From: Cenococcum geophilum 1.58
Lineage: Eukaryota > Ascomycota > Dothideomycetes > Gloniales > Gloniaceae
DNA length: 64,000 nucleotides
NCBI GenBank assembly: GCA_001692895.1
Contig: KV748185.1
Coordinates: 1,550,001 to 1,614,000 of the forward strand
Direction of reading: 5' to 3'
Shown: one piece after another, positions 1-11,039 of the stretch
Layout: every line of letters begins with the position of its first letter
Position numbering within the stretch: the first letter of the stretch is position 1
Program-made: the position numbers and the translations under genes
Notes under the pieces: generated by a model
The model's database searches: none
Told to the model about the DNA's origin: nothing
Seen by the model: the letters and a program-made list of their open reading frames with translations, nothing else

Positions 1-241
1 ATAGTATCTTAATATTTCCCTTTTTATATCTGCGCCTAAGAAATATACTAAGTACGTTAGTATGTTATATTTCTATATTTCTATATTCCTATATTCTAAA
101 CTTATAATATAACTAGCTATATAACTTAGCTACCTTTTATCCTATAGCTTAATCGGTTCTAGCACCTCCTATACTCTTTTAACTAACCTATTTATATCTC
201 TTTTTAGTAGATGTACTACTACTAATATAAGGTCCGTAATA
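1..241 (-). repeat. Partial LTR of A1
   Basis: The boundary is set by GTCCGTAATA at 232-241, the RIP form of the GTCCGTAACA terminus seen in other Gypsy-A LTRs. A pyrimidine-rich strip (complement of the polypurine tract) follows at about 242-262. The LTR interior is poorly alignable to the other A LTRs. Confidence 0.6.
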
Positions 242-559
242 CTATCCCCCTTCTCTTTATTTTTATCCTTAAAGATATCTCCTATTTTTAAGTTATCTAT
301 TAGTGGTATAGCGTTCCCGTTTTTAATTTAATGACCGTTACTATTCCTAATACCTTTTATTAGATCTTCTACGTCTAACCATTATAATTGGCTAATAATA
401 TTTATTCTTTTACTTAGTAAAGTTATACTATCCTATCCTCGTTATATAACGAAAAAGTTAGTATATATTATAACCGCGGCTCTATCTAGTTGCTAACCTT
501 TTTCCTATACTAAGTGTACGCAAGTAAATATACGATTATTCTGTAATATTTAACGCTAA

Positions 560-1010
560 GTATATACGTCTTATAATTCTTTATAACTATTTGGTTCCTT
601 ATTTAATCTATTATAGAGTCTTACGTATTAATAGCGGCTAAAAGGTTAGAGGGTAAGCTGGCTAAGGCCCTAGCTAAAGTTCAATACCGTTTTAATAAAG
701 CGTCTTAGGCTCTAAAGGCTTAACTAGATACTTATACTTAACTAAGCCGTCTTATAAATTAAGGTCTCTTTAAACTTAAGGCTAAGGAGGCTAAAAAGAA
801 TTCTAACTATAAAGAGGCAAAAACAGTTTATATGCTAATAATAGATTTCTTAGATAATCCGGCTTGTTTATTACCTTTAACTAATCCTTTTATCTTTAGC
901 TTCTTCTAAATATTACCTAACCTATTCTCCTTTAATACTTCTATTTTTCCTATAGCGTTTTTTAGGTTTCTTAGTGGTTTCTAAGTAGTCTTACTATAGC
1001 CTATCTACTT
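560..1010 (+). pseudogene. Antisense accessory ORF remnant of A1
   Basis: Opposite to pol, the plus strand translates as a Lys/Ala/Leu-rich, probably coiled-coil stretch (AKRLEGKLAKALAKVQ near 625-690). It is broken only by TAG/TAA codons that look like mutated CAG/CAA. The corresponding place in A2, A3 and A4 carries a homologous frame. The tail overlaps the chromodomain end of pol. Function is unknown; a nucleic-acid-binding accessory protein is one guess. Confidence 0.5.
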
Positions 1011-2332
1011 TACTTTATACTATATTTTATTATTAATATCCTTATAACTAATAATCTTTATCTTATCCTTTATATGTGTCTATCTTATAAGCTAGTAGTT
1101 CTATATCCCTATACGCTGGCTTTAGTATTACAATATACTATATAGGGTAAATTTTTATTTTTGCTAGTAAGCTAAGTCGATATATAACTTCCAAAATTTT
1201 AGCTATGATTTTAAATAGTTCTAGTCTAATATAATCTAACTTCTTACTTAGTTATTAACTCGTGAAATTTTTATATAATAGCTATACTTTATCCCCCTCC
1301 TTTAGATCCGGTCCCTTATATCTCCTAATATTATAGTACTTTTTTATTTTATTTTATACTATTTTTGCTATAAAATAGAGGTCCTTATAAAGATTTATTA
1401 GAGTTTCTATTTTTCTTCTTTTACTATACTACTTGTTTTCTTTGCTTATTATAGTAATAATAACATTTTAGGCTTATACCTATAATTCGCCTAAAATAGT
1501 AATATCTCTATGCCTTCCTATAGTGTCGCATTAAATATAAATTATATAATTAGTAATAATAATATCTAATTATTCTGTGCGTAATTAATATAGTGCCTTA
1601 GATACTACTTTAGTGTCTAATTTAGTCTTTCTATTTGCCTCTCTGTCTATAAGTAATATATAATAAAAGGTACTATTAAACCCCTTATTCCACTAAGAAT
1701 ACTTTTTAAAATACTACTATAAATCTTAGATCTCTATCTAATATAATCTTACTTAGTGCTTTACATCTTATAAATACTTCTTTAATATAGATTCTAGCGA
1801 TATCTTTTGCTAAGATTTCTTCTATATCTGCTATAAAGTAGCCCTATTTAGTTAACTTGTCTACTATTATAAAGATTATATTATGCTCTTATCCGATAAT
1901 AGGATCTTTTAACTTTAGTAACTTTATAATAAAGTCCCATAATATAACTTCCTACAGTTTTTTAGATGTCTTAATAGGCTATAGCTTCCTATACAGCTTA
2001 TACCTTATCGGCTTATTTCTTTAGTAATTTAGATACTCCTTTATAACTTTTCTTGCTAAGCTATAGATTCTATAAATAATATACTCCTCCTAAAGTCTTA
2101 ATACTAAGCCTATAGCTCTATTATATCCTTATATTATTCTCCTATAAAAATCCTTAATAAATTCTTCTACTATTCCCCTTAGGATATATATATTTGTTCT
2201 CTACTTATACTAGTCTATTTCTAGGTCCTTAAATTACGCCTCTTAGATTCTTTTTATCCAATCACTTTCTGGTAGTTTGTACTTTTAAGTTACTATAATT
2301 TTAGGGTAATTATACTTAATTAATTTATTACT
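1000..2332 (-). pseudogene. A1 pol C-terminal part (integrase, chromodomain)
   Basis: Reverse-strand translation shows the chromodomain near 1000-1080 and the integrase core beyond it, colinear with A2 8340-9720. Many in-frame stops are present. Integrase would have inserted the cDNA, and the chromodomain would have directed it to chromatin. Nothing here is still functional. Confidence 0.7.
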
Positions 2333-2375
2333 ATCTATTAGGACGCTAAGGCACTAAGAGTATATAGTAACATAA
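2333..2375 (-). repeat. Left fragment of Gypsy-D 3' LTR
   Basis: Short stretch between the end of A1 similarity and the B1 LTR. Its last five bases (cataa) are the B1 target site. It is taken as the D LTR terminus because the sequence on the far side of B1 (30174 onward) leads into Gypsy-D. No second D LTR is visible for confirmation. Confidence 0.4.
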
Positions 2376-2553
2376 TGTCACAGTGCTATAATAAAGTAGG
2401 CTAAATAACTACGTTATGGTATAAAGAGGAGAAGAAAGTGAAAATGGGGTATTATAGTAGGGCCGGCCGCTAAGGTACTAGTAGTAGGCCAGCTAATAGT
2501 AGGAATAGTACGAGACAGTATAAAATAGTATGCGTTAGGTTAGTGCCGTAACA
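2376..2553 (-). repeat. B1 3' LTR (left)
   Basis: Starts TGTCAC and ends GTAACA, 178 bp. It matches the 186-187 bp B LTRs at 10513, 17241 and 29983 apart from a small internal deletion near 2450. A pyrimidine strip (complement of the polypurine tract) follows at about 2554-2568. Confidence 0.9.
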
Positions 2554-2639
2554 GTACTTCTCTCCCCTAAATAGTTTAGTCCCTAAACTAAATAGATAAC
2601 TCTAAAATAGGCAGTGTTTAAAGTCGCCTGTTTTTTACC

Positions 2640-2845
2640 ACAAAGATATTAGTTCTACTTACCGCCCTTAACTAAGCTAATAGCAATTTTCTATACCGGG
2701 TATAGAAAATCCTAATTGGTTAGTTTAGTAAGTAAGGTTAGTAGAACTCTATACCGCTACCTAAATTAATCCACGTAGCATTTCTTAGCAAGAATCTGGC
2801 TAATTAGATAACTTTAACCGCCGGTTAAAGTTCTATAACATCTTA
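2640..2845 (-). repeat. Palindromic 3' UTR module in B1
   Basis: Two inverted repeats lie here: one centred at about 2698 (2686-2710, ATTTTCTATACC / GGTATAGAAAAT) and a perfect 23-bp one at 2810-2832 (AACTTTAACCG, C, CGGTTAAAGTT). The same pair with the same flanking text recurs in B2, Copia-1 and Gypsy-E. It lies between the pol end and the 3' LTR, so it would be in the element RNA as two hairpins. Confidence 0.8.
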
Positions 2846-2849
2846 ACCA

Positions 2850-5800
2850 CTACAAATTTTAATACGGTAGTCGGCTATGGCTTTAGCGTAACTTTTCCTT
2901 ATCTCGTGCCTAGTTTAGGGGTCTTAGCTTCTCGGGGTATTGCTTATAAAAGCGCTATACAGCTTATTTATAACCCTTTAGGTCTTCTTCTAGCTGCTAG
3001 GTTATATCCTTATAATATTTCTATTTAATATTATAAGTTAGGCCTTAGGGGTCTTTATTATATACATTAAGGATTTTCTTAAACTCCTATTTACCTTTTA
3101 TATTACCATTATCGTTTCTTTCTGCTACTCGTCCTTATACATTGCGGCGTTCTATAGTATTAATATTTACTTAGCTAGGGATCTTTTTAGCAGCCTAAAG
3201 GCGGACCTTAGATATATAAAAGGATTTATTTACTTAGATATAGTCTAGAAGGTCTACTATAACTACCCCTTAATATACTATAAGTACGGTGTATAGGCCG
3301 TCCTATTTGTCGTCCCATTTTTTCTTAGGTTTATTTATCTTTATATTTTCTAAGCTAACTATAACTATATTACCTTTGTAGAATAACGCGCTCTTATCCC
3401 TATAGGTATTAGTATTATCTTTATAGCGTTACTATAAAATCCAGGCTAGGGCCTTAAGCTATATTAATATCCGCTTAAAGCAGTTGGCTATAGAGTTTAC
3501 GCAGAGGAACTCCTTCTTTACTTATACTAATAGTATTAGTAGGTAGGGGCTAGCAGGCTTAATTCTAAGGTAAGGGTTAAAGCCGTAGTTTATAACAAAT
3601 GGGGAGATGCCTATACTCTTATTAACTTAGTTATTTATAGTAAATTTAGTAAGTGGTAGGTAGTTAACCTAGTCGTTCTATATAAAGCTAACAAAAGTAT
3701 AAAGGTACTTATTTACGGCAGCGTTAATAATTTTAGTTTAGCCGTCTGTTTCTAGGTACTAGGCTAAGCTTAATCTTAAGGTTATTTTAAGGCGTTTACT
3801 TAGTCGTTGCTAGAAGTTGCTAATAAATAATATACCACAATTAGAGATAATCGTGCTTAGTATACCATAGAGCTTATATATGTTATTAATACAGCCATTA
3901 ACTAGCTCCTCTATTAAGAGTCCTATTACTAAAATAAGGTATTATATTTTAGTTAGGCGGTCTATAATAATAAGGATATATTTGTATACCTTACCATAGC
4001 GTTAATATACTAGCAGCGTTATAATATAGTTAATTAAGATATCGGTTTATAAGCGGGTAGGTAATTTTAGTAGCTTTAAAAAACCAGGTAGGGCAGAATA
4101 GGGGGTCTTAGTGCGAAAGTATAGGGTATAGTCTTTAATAAAGGTAGCTATAAACTAGGAGATTCTCAGCCACCAATATATTCAGTTTAAAAGGTTAAGA
4201 GTTTTAACCTAGCTAAGGTACCTAGCGGGGCCGCTGCTATAAGAGCAATAGATAACTTCTAGGTAAAGGTCTAGGGCGTTAGGGATAAAGAGATATTAGT
4301 AGAAGTAGATCTATTTATTAACGATACTATATTCTAAGTTATTATAATAAAGTAATTTCCTAATCTTCTTTAGCTAATAGCGAGCTTTCTAATTACGTAG
4401 AGCTGCTACTATATCTCTTACGAGTTTGTTCTCCTAGTATCCTAACTAAATTAACTTGTCTAGTGACTTTTCGGCTATTTTAGGGTCTAGAGCGGCTATA
4501 AACTCTATATTATTAGAGTTATAGGACTTATATAGTAATTCTTCTAAGATTATGGGGTTAATTTTTTAGGGTAGTATAACGACTTAGGCTTAGTGGCGGA
4601 GGCGTTTATTATTAGTATCCTTAGGCCTTATTTCTAGTAGCCGGCTTAGGGCGTTAGGGAGCGTGGCTTTACTACTAAGTCTATATATAATTATAAAGTT
4701 AAACTATAAAAGAAACTCTGCCTATTAGACTTAGCATTAATTTAGCTGCTTAGTAGTTATAAACGTTTATAGGTTTTTATAGTTGGTAATAATTTTAAAC
4801 GGCTCCTTAGTCCCTTATAGCTTAGGATACTATTCCTCTAAAGCCTTAATAATAGCTAAGAGTTCTTTATCGTAGATTTTATAGTTATACTTTAGCGTAG
4901 AGTGCTTTATAGAGAAGAATGCGACCAGTCTTAATTTACCGTTATTATTATACTGGGAAAGGACTCCGCTAGAAGCCTAATTTAATATATTTATCTCTGC
5001 TACTGTCTTTTTTATATAGTTATAGTATGCTAGTACTAGTGCTGAGGTAAAGGCTCCCTTAAGGGCCTTAAATGATTTGGCTTATTCTAGTCCCTATAGC
5101 CATCTAATGTCCTTCTTTAGAAGTTTTGTTATAGGTGTGGCGATAGTAAAGTAGCCTTAGATAAATTATTAGTAAAAGTTTATAAAGCTAAGAAATTATT
5201 ATAGTTCTTTAATTAATGTCGGGTTCTTCTATTTCTGTAAGGCCTATACCTTTTTAAGGTCCATAGTTATGCTATTAGTTAAGATAATTAAGCCAAGGTA
5301 TTTCGTTTTAGTAGAGTAGAACTTAGACTTATTAATATTAATCTAAAGTCCAGTATTACTAAGTCTTTAGATAACTTTATTTATATGCTTAATATACTTA
5401 GTGCGTGTTTTAGAAAAGATAAGGATGTTATTAAGGTAGGTAGTGCAGTAGTTATTAAGGGCGTTATATAAGATATAATTAATATAGTTTTAGAACGTGG
5501 CGGGTGCGTTATAGAGGCTAAATAGTATAACTAGTATCTTATAAAGTCCGAACCGGGTAATAAATACTATAAGCTACTTATAGCCCTTCGTAATCCGGAT
5601 TTGGTTAAACGCAGCAATTATATTAAGTTTAGTAAAGTACTTAGTACTATAAAGTACACTAAGTGTCTTATAGATTAATAGTAGTGGGTACCAATTCTTA
5701 ATAGTAACTATATTTAGGCCTTAGTAGTTATAGTAGATTTGCATACCACTACTAGGCTTAGTAGTAAGGAGGAGTAGTATAGTAGCTAGTAAGGTCGATT

Positions 5801-7122
5801 TGCGGATAAAACCCTTATCTAGTATCTTATTAATCCACTTTTTTATACACCTAAGTTTAGTAGGTAAGAGTAGTCTGTTTTTATAGTATGGGGCCTAGTT
5901 TCTAGGGATAATCTTAATTTTATAGTCCTATGGTTAGTAAGGGGGCAGCTTATCTACGTTTTTAGGGAAAAAGTACTTAATATATTTACGGAACTCCTTT
6001 AGTAAGCATTATAAAATGTCTTTGCGGGTTAATCCTAGTTTACCTTTTAGGAATTTTTTAATATTAGTGTTAACTATCTTCTAGTGTAAAGACTTAGGCT
6101 TAGTTTTTAGATTTATTTTAAGGAAATTATAAAAATAAGGGGGTAGTGCTTTACGGGCTTTTTCTATTATATAGTCGCCCTCTACCAGCTGGCGGAAAGA
6201 CTTTTTTAACAGGTTTGGTACTTCTATTAGGCCTATAGGCAGCTCTTTAAACAGCTGTTAGTGTTCTTCTTATTTAACTAATTCTACTAGTTCCGCTATA
6301 TAGATCCTTATTACCTTTACGCCTTTTTATTTATAGAACTAGGTAAAATTAACGGCATAAGTGTATTTAATGTCGTCCAGGTTAGGGCGTGTTTAGTTCT
6401 CTAGTGCTACGGCTAGGCTAGCGCGGCTTAGTTAGCCCTAGGGGGTAAAAACGCGGCGGCGGCCCTATACGGTATACGCGGAAGATAGATATAAGGTTAG
6501 GCGTTATAGGGGAAAGGTTTTAATTACTCTGGTTTTAGTCTTAGCTATAACGCCTTTAGCTATTATACGCGCGGTTATATATACGTATAGTAAATAACTT
6601 AGAGTTAGGTGTCTTATTAGCTAGCCTAGGTTAAGCGGGTGTATATAGGGGACTTATAGTTCTAGCGGTGTTTATATTCTTAGGGGCGGGGCGGTATTTC
6701 TTAGGGGTAGGGCGGTAGTCTAGTCTTCTAGAATCTCTGTTTTGTTTACTATATATATTAGCTTACTAGTGTTAGGTACCTCTTTTACTATTAGCTAATA
6801 GTATTTAAGTATTAGCTGTATAATACGTCCGTATAGTACTATTTAGTTATAATTAGGGATATACTATAGAAGACAGTTATAGGTATAGTAATTAGAGTTA
6901 AACTTAAGCCCTAGAATGGGGAAGTTTATACTTAGGTTATACTTTTTAAGCTAGGGTATTCTAAGAATTACTAGTGTTAAAGGTAATAACTTTATAACGT
7001 AGAAAAGTATAGATTCTATATAGTAGCCGATTATTATTTTTGCCATAAAGTAATAGGTAATAAAGCTGGATTAAAGTCTATTAGTAAGACGAAGTAGTTT
7101 TAGGACTAGGAGTCTTTATATT
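2850..7122 (-). pseudogene. B1 pol remnant (RT, RNase H, integrase, chromodomain)
   Basis: Minus-strand translation is colinear with B2 pol. The chromodomain lies near 2950-3250, integrase about 3300-4500, RNase H about 4700-5150 and RT about 5150-5950, with the start of the protease/linker up to 7122. In-frame TAA/TAG are dense and no frame is open for long. It encoded the enzymes that copy and integrate the element. It is more heavily mutated than B2, as expected from its older position in the nest. Confidence 0.8.
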
Positions 7123-7127
7123 ATAAC

Positions 7128-7533
7128 TATAACGGAATCTTATAGCAAGAACTACAATAGGCTTGTTAATAGGCTAGGTATATAAGTAATGCAAATTAAA
7201 GTTAATAACGTAATAATAACTAGTAGAGTAGTTACCTAATAGTTTAACTCTAATTATATTTTAAAAATTACTATAAGAAAGGAACTATCTAGGTAGGGAC
7301 TAAGGGTCCTTAAATATATAACCGTACTCCTATAAAATCCTCCCTATATATAGTATACGTATACTCTATCTACTCTATTACGGATTATATAAATTACGTT
7401 ATATAACCTTAGTTACTATTCCTTATTATATAGCTCTATTGGTTCCATTTTAGACTATGCCTAAATTAACTAACTAGCTTCTTTTAACTCTTCCCTAAGT
7501 AGTCGTAATATTGTACTTAAAGCGTCTATAACA
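7128..7533 (-). repeat. A2 3' LTR (left)
   Basis: Begins TATAACGG (RIP form of TGTAACGG) and ends GTCTATAACA, 406 bp. It aligns to the A4 LTRs in reverse complement. It is followed at 7534-7560 by the complement of the polypurine tract. Confidence 0.9.
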
Positions 7534-7540
7534 CTATCTT

Positions 7541-8400
7541 CCTCCTCTTTATCTTTATTCTTAAAGATTTCTAATATCTTTAAGTTATTTACTAGAGGTA
7601 TAATATCCGTCTAATTAATTTAGTTAATATTGTTACTTATTATACCTAAAGTAATTTCTTCTTTAACTACTCGTCGTGCTCGCACTATTGCTATAATATT
7701 ATCTTTTAGTGAGATTATACCGCCTCCGTATTCTTGCTGTTTGAAAAAGGGGTTAGTTTATATTATATTAGCAAACCTATCTTTATAATAACTGTCCTCT
7801 TATTTAAAGTATACTAAAGCGAATATTCATTTGTCCTATAACATTCGCTCTATCTCTAATATTAAATATATATAACCTATTACTCTTAATAGTTATCTGG
7901 TTTCTTAACTAATTTATTTTAAGGTCTTATATTTAATCTACTACTACGCAGCTAGATAATAAACTGTCTGTTACTCTAGCGGAATTACGCTGTTTATAAG
8001 ATGTAGAATGGGAGGCTGCTAATACTTAGCAACGGGCTTTTAAGTCTCGTCTTACGGCGTCCACTCGGTTAATCCGTCTTAACAAGGTTTATAAGAAGGT
8101 CCATTCTAAGAAGTAGAAACTTATAAAATAGGGTTTATAGGAACTTAGTAATAAAAGAACAGATTTTCTTCTAGCTAAGAAGGAAATAGATTTAAATAGC
8201 TTGGCAACTACTCTTCTTAGGTCCCCCTTAGGTAACTTATTTTTTAGTAATCCTTTTTTATTAATACTGCCTGACCTAATTTCTTTAGATACTCTTATAC
8301 CTTTCCTATAATATTCTTTAAATTCTCTAGTAGTTCCTAGGTAGTCTTATTATAGCCTATCCACTTAACCTTGTACTATATTTTATTATTAATGTCCTTA
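7541..8400 (+). pseudogene. Antisense accessory ORF remnant of A2
   Basis: Converges on pol. The best-preserved part (about 7940-8240) reads as Ala/Lys/Arg-rich, probably helical sequence, with motifs such as SRLTASTRLIRLNKV and a following LRSPLGN-like piece. Stops are TAG/TAA in CAG/CAA positions. Its C-terminal end (VVPR-stop-SYYS near 8330-8350) overlaps the chromodomain code on the other strand. From memory, Ala-rich hypothetical proteins of this style are common in filamentous ascomycetes; I know no function for them. Confidence 0.55.
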
Positions 8401-10512
8401 TAGCTAACGATCTTTAAAACTTACTATTTATCTTCTTTCTATCCTCTATATATATCTACTTTATAAACCGGTAGCTTAATATTCCTATATACTAGCTCTA
8501 GCATCGCGATGTGCTATATAGGGTAGATTTTTATTTTAGCTGGTAGGTTTAACTTAAACGTAATTAGTAAAATTCTCTATATAATTTTAAAAGGTCTTAG
8601 TCTAATATAGTCTAACTTCTTACTTAGTTGTTAACTTTTAAAATTTTTATATAGTAGCTATACTTTTTCTCCCTTCTTAAGATCTAGTCCCTTAGATCTC
8701 TTAGCATTATAGTACTTTTTTATTCTCTTTTATACCTTCTTTACTAATTCTATAAGGTTTGTATAAAGATTTATTAACATCTTTATTTTTTCTTTAGCTA
8801 TACTACTCATTTTCTTTACTTATTATATTAATAACAATATTCTTAGCTTATATCTATAATTTACTTTAAATAGTAATATACCTATTCCTTCTTATAGTAT
8901 TGCATTATATATAAACTATATAATTAGTAATAACAATACCTAATTATTCTATGCGTAATTAATATAGTGCCTTAAATACTATTCTAGTATCTAATTTAAT
9001 CTTTCCGTTTAACCGTCTGTCTACGGATAATATGCGGTAAAAGTTACTACTTTAACTCTATATTCCGCTAAGAATACCTTTTAGAATACTGCTATAAATC
9101 TTAAATCTCTATCTAATATAATCTTACTTAGTGCTCTATATCTTATAAACACTTCCTTAATATAGATTTTAGCGGTATCTTTTGCTGATGTTTCTTTTAT
9201 ATACGTTATAAAGTATTCCCACTTTATAAGCTTGTCTACTATTACTAAAATTATATTATAATCTTATCTAGTAATAGGGTCTCTTAACTTTAGTAACTTA
9301 ATAATAAAGTCCTATAATATAACCTCCTATAATCTCTCTAGTATTTTAATAGGTTATAGCCCTCTATATAGCTTATGCCTTATTAGTTTATTTCTTTAGC
9401 AATCTAGATATTTCTTTATAACTTTCCGTACTAAGCCCTAGATCCTATTAATAATATACTCCTCTTAGAGTTTTAATACTAAGCCTATGGCTTTATTATA
9501 TCCCTAAGTTAATCCTTTATAGAATTCTTTTATAAACTGCTTAGCTATGCTTTTTAGGATATACTTTACTTTTGGGTTCTTATATATATTTATCTATAGA
9601 TCTTCTAGCTATACTTTTAGAATCCTTTATACTTAAAAGCTTTCTAGTAACTTATAAACTCTTTTTAGTTCTTCTTAAGTTGCTATAATTTTTAGATAAT
9701 TATACTTAATTAATCCGTCTATATCTTTTCGCAGTAAAGCCCCTAATAGCTTTTTATTATTTTACAGTTTAGCCTTATAACTTAAAGCATCTGCTTATAT
9801 ATTGTCTATACCCTTAGTATACTAAATCTTAAAATAGTATTCTATAAGTATTACTGCCTATTTAACTTATTTTTAGTTAAGTTCCTTTATTATTAGGGAT
9901 CCTATTAGGTTCTTATAATCCGTCTTAACTATAAATAGTTTCTCTATACCTTATAAAAATGCTCTTTATTTCTTTAGTGCTATAACTATACCTAATAACT
10001 NCTTGTTATAAATATTATAGTTTAACTCTAGTAGTGTTATCTTCCGACTATAATATGCTACTAGGTGCTATCTATCTTAATGCCTCTATATAAAGTATGC
10101 CCCTAGTATATAGTTTAATATATCTATTTCTATAACCGTTTTTAGTCCTAGTTAATAGATCTTAAGAACTGGCTTCTAGGTAAATAACTCTTTAACCTTT
10201 TTAAATAATTCTTATTGCTCCTCTTTTTATACCTATAGTTTTTCTTTCTTTATTAATTACGTAAGTGGTTTAATATTTTTTAGCTATTGCATTATAAACC
10301 TTCTGTAGTAATTATAAAACCCTAAAAATAATTTTAACTGCGTAATATTTTTAGTTTTTGCCAATTTACTATAGCCTTAATCTTCTTTAGATTTATACTA
10401 AGTTAGCCTAGTTTAATAATAAATATAACAAAATTAGTCTTTCTAGTAAAGAACTTATATTTTTTAATTGCTACTAGCATCTATTCTTCCTATAGTCTCT
10501 TTAAAACCTATT
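8340..10512 (-). pseudogene. A2 pol, C-terminal part (RNase H, integrase, chromodomain)
   Basis: Reading leftward on the minus strand: the RT connection near 10512-10250, RNase H about 10200-9750, integrase about 9600-8500 and the chromodomain about 8480-8340. It is colinear with A4 40200-42215 and with A3. The frame is broken by many stops. It joins the RT piece at 17428 once B2 is removed. One unread base (N) lies at 10001. Confidence 0.8.
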
Positions 10513-10699
10513 TGTCATAGTGCTGTAATGAAGTAAACTGAATAACTACGTTGTGGTATAAAGAGGGGAAGAAGGTGGAAAGGGGGTATTGTATATAAAT
10601 AGTAGGGCCAGCCGCCAAGTCGCTAGTGGTGGGCTAGCTAATAGTAGGGAATAGTATGAGATAGTATAAAATAGTATGCGTTAGGTTAGTGCCGTAACA
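10513..10699 (-). repeat. B2 3' LTR (left)
   Basis: TGTCATAG...GTAACA, 187 bp. A polypurine tract in the minus sense (complement of 10700-10716) borders it. Confidence 0.95.
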
Positions 10700-10784
10700 G
10701 TACTCCTTTCCCCTAGACGGTTTAGTCCCTAAACTGAATAGATAACTTAAAAATAGGCAGTATACGGGGTTACCTATTTTCTAC

Positions 10785-10990
10785 CGCAAAGATATTAGTT
10801 CCGCTTACCGCCCTTAACCAAGCTAATGGCGATTTTCTATACCGGGCATGGAAAATCCTAATTGGTTAGTTTAGTAAGTAAGGTTAGTAAAACTCTATAC
10901 CGCCACCTAAATTGGTCCGTATGGCGTTTCTTAGTAAGAATTTAGCTAATTAGATAACTTTAACCGCTAATTAAAGTTCTATAACATCTT
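10785..10990 (-). repeat. Palindromic 3' UTR module in B2
   Basis: Inverted repeats at 10831-10857 (GATTTTCTATACC / GGCATGGAAAATC) and 10956-10978 (AACTTTAACCG / CTAATTAAAGTT, decayed by two transitions). Flanks match B1, Copia-1 and Gypsy-E. Confidence 0.8.
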
Positions 10991-11039
10991 AACCACCATA
11001 AATTTTAATGCAGTGGTCGGCCGTAACCTTAGCGTAACT

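Larger units (their letters stand above)
1..2332 (-). mobile_element. Gypsy-A copy 1 (A1), truncated remnant
   Basis: Degraded 3' part of a Ty3/gypsy retrotransposon read on the minus strand. It lines up base by base with Gypsy-A copies at 7128 and 56001: LTR remnant, converging accessory frame, chromodomain and integrase. Similarity stops near 2332, inside the spacer between RNase H and integrase, where Gypsy-D begins. It differs more from the other A copies than they differ from each other, especially in the LTR, so it is either an older subfamily or more heavily mutated. The left end lies outside the window. Confidence 0.8.

Noticed and set aside
2810..2832. 23-bp palindrome as a rho-independent terminator
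   Set aside because: The organism is a fungus, and the palindrome recurs in a fixed module in several retrotransposon 3' UTRs without a T-run.
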